Assembly: GCA_902465425.1 (NCBI GenBank)
Contig: CABQNA010000043.1
Location: 1 to 9,047 of the forward strand
Direction: 5' to 3'
Length of the DNA stretch: 9,047 nucleotides
Source of the DNA: an uncultured Collinsella sp.
GTDB lineage: Bacteria > Actinomycetota > Coriobacteriia > Coriobacteriales > Coriobacteriaceae
Positions 6,463-9,047 of this stretch are shown here, in pieces. The translations under genes were made by a program, and so were the position numbers. Position 1 is the stretch's first letter. Each line of letters begins with the position of its first letter. Under the pieces are notes generated by a model, which searched no databases, had not been told where the DNA came from, and saw nothing but the letters and a program-made list of their open reading frames with translations.

Positions 6463-6493
6463 GGTAGTCATTGGGGACGTTCTTAAATGACTA
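6463..6493. repeat. REP-like palindrome, copy 2 (shares 18 nt with 453-470)
   Basis: TAGTCATT (6465-6472) and AATGACTA (6486-6493) are perfect 8-bp arms around the 13-nt loop GGGGACGTTCTTA. Positions 6463-6480 recur exactly, reverse-complemented, at 453-470. The element sits in the prfA-prmC gap at the boundary between G/C-rich DNA and the AT-rich island. Short intergenic palindromes with a GGGG-type motif resemble REP sequences spread by single-strand (Y1) transposases; no such transposase is encoded in this window. Confidence 0.65.
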
Positions 6494-6494
6494 G

Positions 6495-6809
6495 GTTGGG
6501 TAAATTACTTTTCAAGTTTATTTAATCTGCTTTGTTAGAAATTAAGCTGTCTACCTGCTCAAAGTAATTAATAGCATTCATCTGCTATTGAAAATATTGC
6601 TCAAAAAATCGTCCAAGAAGTCGTAGTGCATTTTTTGATGAGTCGCGCGTCAAGTGATTTGGCATGTTCTTGGTTAGATATTGGTCAGTTTTTGGGCAAC
6701 CTTGCCAAAAGCTTGACGAATGCAAATCTGGACGTCGGCGAATGAACACTTTGAGCGAGCCCGGTGCAAAATTCTGGGCTGATTCTCGATAATCGCCTTC
6801 AATCGCCCC
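6495..6809. other. AT-rich non-coding island with inverted repeats
   Basis: This stretch of the prfA-prmC gap is clearly richer in A/T than its surroundings, most of all at 6496-6640. It holds several perfect inverted repeats: AATTACTTT/AAAGTAATT (6503-6511 with 6561-6569); AATAGCA/TGCTATT (6570-6576 with 6583-6589, 6-nt loop); TCAAAAAAT/ATTTTTTGA (6601-6609 with 6630-6638); and an imperfect TTTTGG-GCA/TGC-CAAAA hairpin at 6690-6710. No ORF has a credible ribosome site or family pattern. It may be acquired DNA, a decayed gene, or a long regulatory leader. AATCGCC is directly repeated at 6791-6797 and 6801-6807, just before the promoter candidate of prmC. Confidence 0.55.
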
Positions 6810-6836
6810 TTGCCATGCGCTGGCCTCGCGTACAAT
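6810..6836 (+). promoter_or_regulatory. Candidate sigma-70-type promoter for prmC
   Basis: TTGCCA (6810-6815) and TACAAT (6831-6836) match the -35 and -10 consensus well but are only 15 nt apart, shorter than the optimal 17. Transcription would begin near 6843. That gives a leader of about 40 nt containing a GCGCC-GTCC-GGCGC hairpin (6853-6866) and then the ribosome site. A promoter here fits the wide separation of prmC from prfA. Confidence 0.45.
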
Positions 6837-6884
6837 CTGCTCCGACATTCGCGCGCCGTCCGGCGCTTAAGAGGGGAGGGCCCC

Positions 6885-8084
6885 ATGGCAAACGAGATCT
6901 GGACCATCAAGCGTTGTCTCGAGTGGACCAAGGAGTACCTGGCCGAGCGCGGCGAGGAGCACCCCCGTCTTTCTGCCGAGTGGCTGCTGTGCGCCGCCAC
7001 GGGCCTGGCGCGTATTGACCTATATATGCGCATGGACGAGACGCTTAACGCGGCCCAGCTCGAGACCATGCATGCGGCCGTCGTTCGTCGCGCCAAAGGC
7101 GAGCCGCTACAGTACATCACCGGCAGCACGCAGTTTCGCATGATCGACGTCGCGTGCGCCCCCGGTGTGCTCATTCCGCGCCCCGAAACCGAGATGCTCG
7201 TCGAGGAAGTCCTCAATTATCTGGATGCCGAGGTGCTGAGCCCCGAAGCCGCTGCCCGTCAGCGTGTTGAGCTGCCTTGGAACGATGAGGTCGAGGAGGC
7301 ACGCAAAGCCGAGGCCGCGCTGGGTAGCGACGTGCTCGGCAGCCGTGCCTATGCCGAGGAGCTGGCCGACCGCGAGGCCGAGGAAGCCGCCGCGCAGGCA
7401 GCAGAAGCCGAAGCGGCAGAAGCAGAGGCCATGGAAACCCCCGAGCCCGAGCTCGACGAATACGGCATCGCCATCGAGGGTGCCGACCAGGAGACGGCTT
7501 CAGCTCAGGATGCCGCTGCGCCTGCCCCAACCGAGCCCTGCACTGCCCGCGTTCTCGAGGTCGGCTGCGGCACGGGCTGCATTTCGCTCTCCCTTGCCTG
7601 GGAGCGCCGCGGCCACGTTACCTGCACCGCCACCGATATCGAGCCGCGCGCTATCGATCTGGCCACCAAAAACCGCGACGCGCTCGGTCTCACATCCGAT
7701 GAGGTCGCCTTTAGCCTCACCAACCTGGTGAGCTCCATTCCCCGCGAAGAGTGGGGCACGTTCGACGTGCTTGTCTCCAATCCGCCCTACATTCCGACCG
7801 ACGTCATGCGCTCACTGCCGCACGAGGTCAAGGACTTCGAGCCCGACCTGGCGCTCGAGGGCGGCGCCGACGGCCTCGATATCTTCCGCCGCCTGCTCAA
7901 TGCGGCGCCTTACATGCTGCGCGCCGGCGGCCTGTTTGCCTGCGAGCTCTACGAGGGTGCCCTCGATGCCGCGGCCGAGCTCTGTCGCCAGGCAGGCCTT
8001 TCGGACGTGCGTATCGTCCACGACCTCACCGATCGTCCCCGCATCGTTCGAGCCATCGTCACCGAGCCCAAACAGCGTATTTAA
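6885..8084 (+). CDS. prmC: Release factor glutamine methyltransferase (PrmC/HemK) with acidic insert
   Basis: PrmC uses S-adenosylmethionine to methylate the GGQ glutamine of RF1 and RF2, raising termination efficiency. The ATG at 6885 is preceded by GAGGGGAGGG (6871-6880). The protein begins with the substrate-recognition helical domain (residues 1-80), followed by GEPLQYITGSTQF (72-84) and the conserved LIPRPETE (96-103). The SAM-binding motif I is VLEVGCGTGCISLSLA (223-238), the acidic motif ATDIEPRAI (249-257), and the catalytic NPPY (299-302) sits in VLVSNPPYIPT. LALEGGADGLDIFRRLL (322-338) and the C-terminal strands complete the fold. At 399 residues it is much longer than the usual 280-290: residues about 115-219 are an Ala/Glu-rich, low-complexity insert between the PETE segment and motif I. 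Catalytic residues are intact, so activity is likely kept. The adjacent prfA encodes its substrate. Confidence 0.94.
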   Translation: MANEIWTIKRCLEWTKEYLAERGEEHPRLSAEWLLCAATGLARIDLYMRMDETLNAAQLETMHAAVVRRAKGEPLQYITGSTQFRMIDVACAPGVLIPRPETEMLVEEVLNYLDAEVLSPEAAARQRVELPWNDEVEEARKAEAALGSDVLGSRAYAEELADREAEEAAAQAAEAEAAEAEAMETPEPELDEYGIAIEGADQETASAQDAAAPAPTEPCTARVLEVGCGTGCISLSLAWERRGHVTCTATDIEPRAIDLATKNRDALGLTSDEVAFSLTNLVSSIPREEWGTFDVLVSNPPYIPTDVMRSLPHEVKDFEPDLALEGGADGLDIFRRLLNAAPYMLRAGGLFACELYEGALDAAAELCRQAGLSDVRIVHDLTDRPRIVRAIVTEPKQRI

Positions 8085-8101
8085 GCTGAATAAATAGACA
8101 T

Positions 8102-8145
8102 TTGCGCAAGTTTGTCCTTGCAATATACCGTAAAACTTCTACTAT
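8102..8145 (+). promoter_or_regulatory. Candidate promoter/operator of the toxin-antitoxin pair
   Basis: Two overlapping promoter readings exist. TTGCGC (8102-8107) with TATACC (8124-8129, spacer 16) would leave a leader of about 24 nt. TTGCAA (8118-8123) with TACTAT (8140-8145, spacer 16) is closer to consensus but would start transcription inside the ribosome site. The inverted repeat GCAAG-N6-CTTGC (8106-8121) overlaps both and is a plausible site for autorepression by the HTH antitoxin, as is usual for such operons. The exact start is unresolved. Confidence 0.45.
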
Positions 8146-8159
8146 AGAAGGAGAAAGGT

Positions 8160-8555
8160 ATGTCAAATCAGCTGCATCGGTACCGTATCGTGCTTGATTA
8201 CATTGAACCTTGGCTTGATGAGCAGGATGAAGCTACGCTGAAGCAGATTTATGCAGACCTTTTGGTGCTCGAGAAGGAAGGTCCCAGCCTTGGTCGTCCG
8301 CTGGTTGACCGCGTAAAGGGCTCGAAGCTTCATCATTTAAAGGAGCTGAGAGTGACGTCGTGTGGTGGGCAGGTGATTCGCATCCTCTTCGCCTTTGACC
8401 CCAAGCGCCAGGCGGTATTGCTATTGGCGGGTGATAAGTCGCGAGCGGGATCGTCAAGGGCAAAATGGAACGGTTGGTATGCGATCAACATTCCAAGGGC
8501 CGAGCAAATATACCGTCGCCACGTAAGGAGGCTCGATCGAGATGGAACTGCATGA
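8160..8555 (+). CDS. Type II toxin of the RelE/HigB superfamily (Gp49-like)
   Basis: This 131-residue protein matches the phage Gp49-like/HigB group, ribosome-dependent mRNA interferases that halt translation when their antitoxin is lost. The family pattern is clear: LGRPLVDRVKGSKLHHLKELR (44-64), then the strand pair VIRILFAFDPKRQAVLLLAGDK (72-93), then WNGWY (103-107) and the C-terminal helix IPRAEQIYRRHVRRL (111-125). A short basic Ser/Arg/Ala stretch (94-102) separates GDK from WNGWY and looks like a small insertion. GAAGGAG (8147-8153) lies 6 nt before the ATG. The stop overlaps the start of the antitoxin gene by 14 nt, implying translational coupling in toxin-first order. Its composition is visibly lower in GC than prmC, which suggests acquisition by transfer. 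The family is confident; toxicity is inferred. Confidence 0.88.
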   Translation: MSNQLHRYRIVLDYIEPWLDEQDEATLKQIYADLLVLEKEGPSLGRPLVDRVKGSKLHHLKELRVTSCGGQVIRILFAFDPKRQAVLLLAGDKSRAGSSRAKWNGWYAINIPRAEQIYRRHVRRLDRDGTA

Positions 8556-8844
8556 GTATATGGAATCTCGCGGGATAACACGCGACTCCATTACCGCCGA
8601 GCAGGAGAGGACTCGCGATCGTATCGAAGCCTATAAGCTTGCTCAGATTCGCAGGTTAAAAGATCTAACACAGGCGTCGGTCGCCCAGTCGATGGGCGTT
8701 TCTCAAAAACGTGTATCCGAGCTCGAGCGTGGGGAGTTGGGTTCGATGAGGCTCGACACACTGAGCAGGTACGCAGAGAGCCTCGGCGGAAAACTGGTTG
8801 CAAGCATCGAGTTTCCCGATCGTACCGTTACGCTTGCGCGCTAA
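8542..8844 (+). CDS. XRE-family helix-turn-helix antitoxin (HigA-type)
   Basis: The product (100 residues) has an N-terminal helical stretch (1-35) and a Cro/C1-type DNA-binding domain at about 36-85. The helix-turn-helix is at about 42-64 (LTQASVAQSMGVSQKRVSELERG), followed by LDTLSRYAESLGGKLVASIEF, the usual end of single-domain HigA antitoxins. It should bind and neutralise the toxin encoded just upstream, and repress the shared promoter. AAGGAGG (8525-8531), inside the toxin gene, lies 10 nt before the ATG, and the two genes overlap by 14 nt. No good terminator follows. The pair sits between prmC and a probable housekeeping gene, with GC content below its neighbours. Confidence 0.87.
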   Translation: MELHEYMESRGITRDSITAEQERTRDRIEAYKLAQIRRLKDLTQASVAQSMGVSQKRVSELERGELGSMRLDTLSRYAESLGGKLVASIEFPDRTVTLAR

Positions 8845-8903
8845 AAATCTTCAATTAACCCCCTCACTTTCACCGACTACTAGAGCCGCTCACCAAACCA
8901 ACA

Positions 8904-8982
8904 TGCGCTCTGGGCAAATAGGCTGAATGTTTCGTGCGAGAATGCCCCTCAGTAAACAAACTTTCACCAGAGCGTAAGGGGC
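8904..8982 (+). promoter_or_regulatory. Possible pseudoknot leader covering the ribosome site of the downstream gene
   Basis: Stem 1 pairs TGCGCTCTGG (8904-8913) with CCAGAGCGTA (8967-8976), with one G-U wobble. Stem 2 pairs GCCCCT (8944-8949, in the loop of stem 1) with AGGGGC (8977-8982). The 3' arms abut, so the stems could stack as a pseudoknot. The stem 2 arm contains most of the Shine-Dalgarno AAGGGG (8976-8981) of the gene starting at 8993. Stem 2 is short and could be chance. No known riboswitch is recognised. Confidence 0.3.
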
Positions 8983-8992
8983 TGGCATACAC

Positions 8993-9047
8993 ATGCAGAC
9001 GGTCTATCGGGTATACGAGGGAACGCGCGAGCCGCATCGGCTCGCCG
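8993..9047 (+). CDS. Start of a gene cut by the window edge; possibly threonylcarbamoyl-AMP synthase (TsaC/Sua5/YwlC)
   Basis: Only 18 codons are present, reading MQTVYRVYEGTREPHRLA before the window ends. AAGGGG (8976-8981) lies 11 nt before the ATG, a somewhat long spacing. The fragment has no diagnostic motif. The suggestion of threonylcarbamoyl-AMP synthase, which makes the precursor of the t6A tRNA modification, rests on gene order (prfA, prmC, then this gene in many Gram-positive bacteria) and on a compatible N-terminus preceding the expected substrate-binding segment. The start is reasonable because coding-like composition begins here after a 148-nt non-coding leader. Treat the function as a context-based guess. 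Confidence 0.45.
   Translation, partial: MQTVYRVYEGTREPHRLA

Noticed and set aside
6249..6467. 72-codon plus-strand ORF across the prfA end and structured element
   Set aside because: It begins inside prfA and reads through the hairpins; the sequence is explained by RNA structure.
6664..6792. 42-codon plus-strand ORF (MFLVRYWSVFGQ...)
   Set aside because: No Shine-Dalgarno site before the ATG and no recognisable family; could be chance in the AT-rich island.
6585..6848. 87-codon minus-strand ORF in the prfA-prmC gap
   Set aside because: No ribosome site, no family pattern, and its start overlaps the probable prmC promoter. Kept only as a possible gene remnant in the findings.
7390..7440. 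Ala/Glu repeats in prmC as a frameshift or assembly error
   Set aside because: The reading frame stays open and both flanking PrmC halves are in the same frame, so this is a true in-frame insert.
1..9047. CRISPR array, tRNA, rRNA or insertion sequence
   Set aside because: No regularly spaced direct repeats, no tRNA cloverleaf or rRNA segment recognised, and no transposase ORF seen on either strand.

Overview
The window reads as chromosomal DNA of a high-GC Gram-positive bacterium, most likely an actinobacterium of the Coriobacteriia (Collinsella-like). This rests on the G/C-rich third codon positions, the GPGGQ form of release factor 1, the strong Shine-Dalgarno sites and the gene order. It is an inference from sequence feel and context, not a database match. 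All protein genes I accept are on the + strand.

Layout. Positions 2-304 hold the 3' end of an aldose 1-epimerase family gene, closed by a strong intrinsic terminator (362-401). Positions 568-3460 hold a compact polar amino acid ABC transporter operon: a Tat-type lipoprotein binding protein, a HisM/GlnP-type permease with a long N-terminal extension, and a GlnQ-type ATPase, ending at a hairpin (3484-3509). An M20 zinc peptidase follows (3533-4960), probably processing peptides or acylated amino acids. Then come prfA (release factor 1, 5210-6277), a 607-nt non-coding gap, and prmC (6885-8084), whose product methylates the GGQ glutamine of release factors. PrmC here carries an unusual acidic insert of about 100 residues. 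A toxin-first HigB/HigA-type toxin-antitoxin pair (8160-8844) of visibly lower GC follows, and then the first 18 codons of a gene that may be the threonylcarbamoyl-AMP synthase often found next to prmC.

The most interesting material is non-coding. The prfA-prmC gap holds (i) a perfect 13-bp hairpin that begins on the prfA stop codon, (ii) a 98-nt multi-tiered stem-loop (6319-6416) with a perfect 15-bp base and, on the minus strand, a C(UUCG)G-capped apical stem, (iii) a REP-like palindrome (6465-6493), and (iv) an AT-rich island of about 300 nt with further inverted repeats. An 18-nt core of the palindrome (6463-6480) recurs exactly, in opposite orientation, upstream of the ABC operon (453-470). 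A third element of similar architecture (4977-5007) follows the peptidase gene. A possible pseudoknot overlaps the Shine-Dalgarno site of the last, truncated gene.
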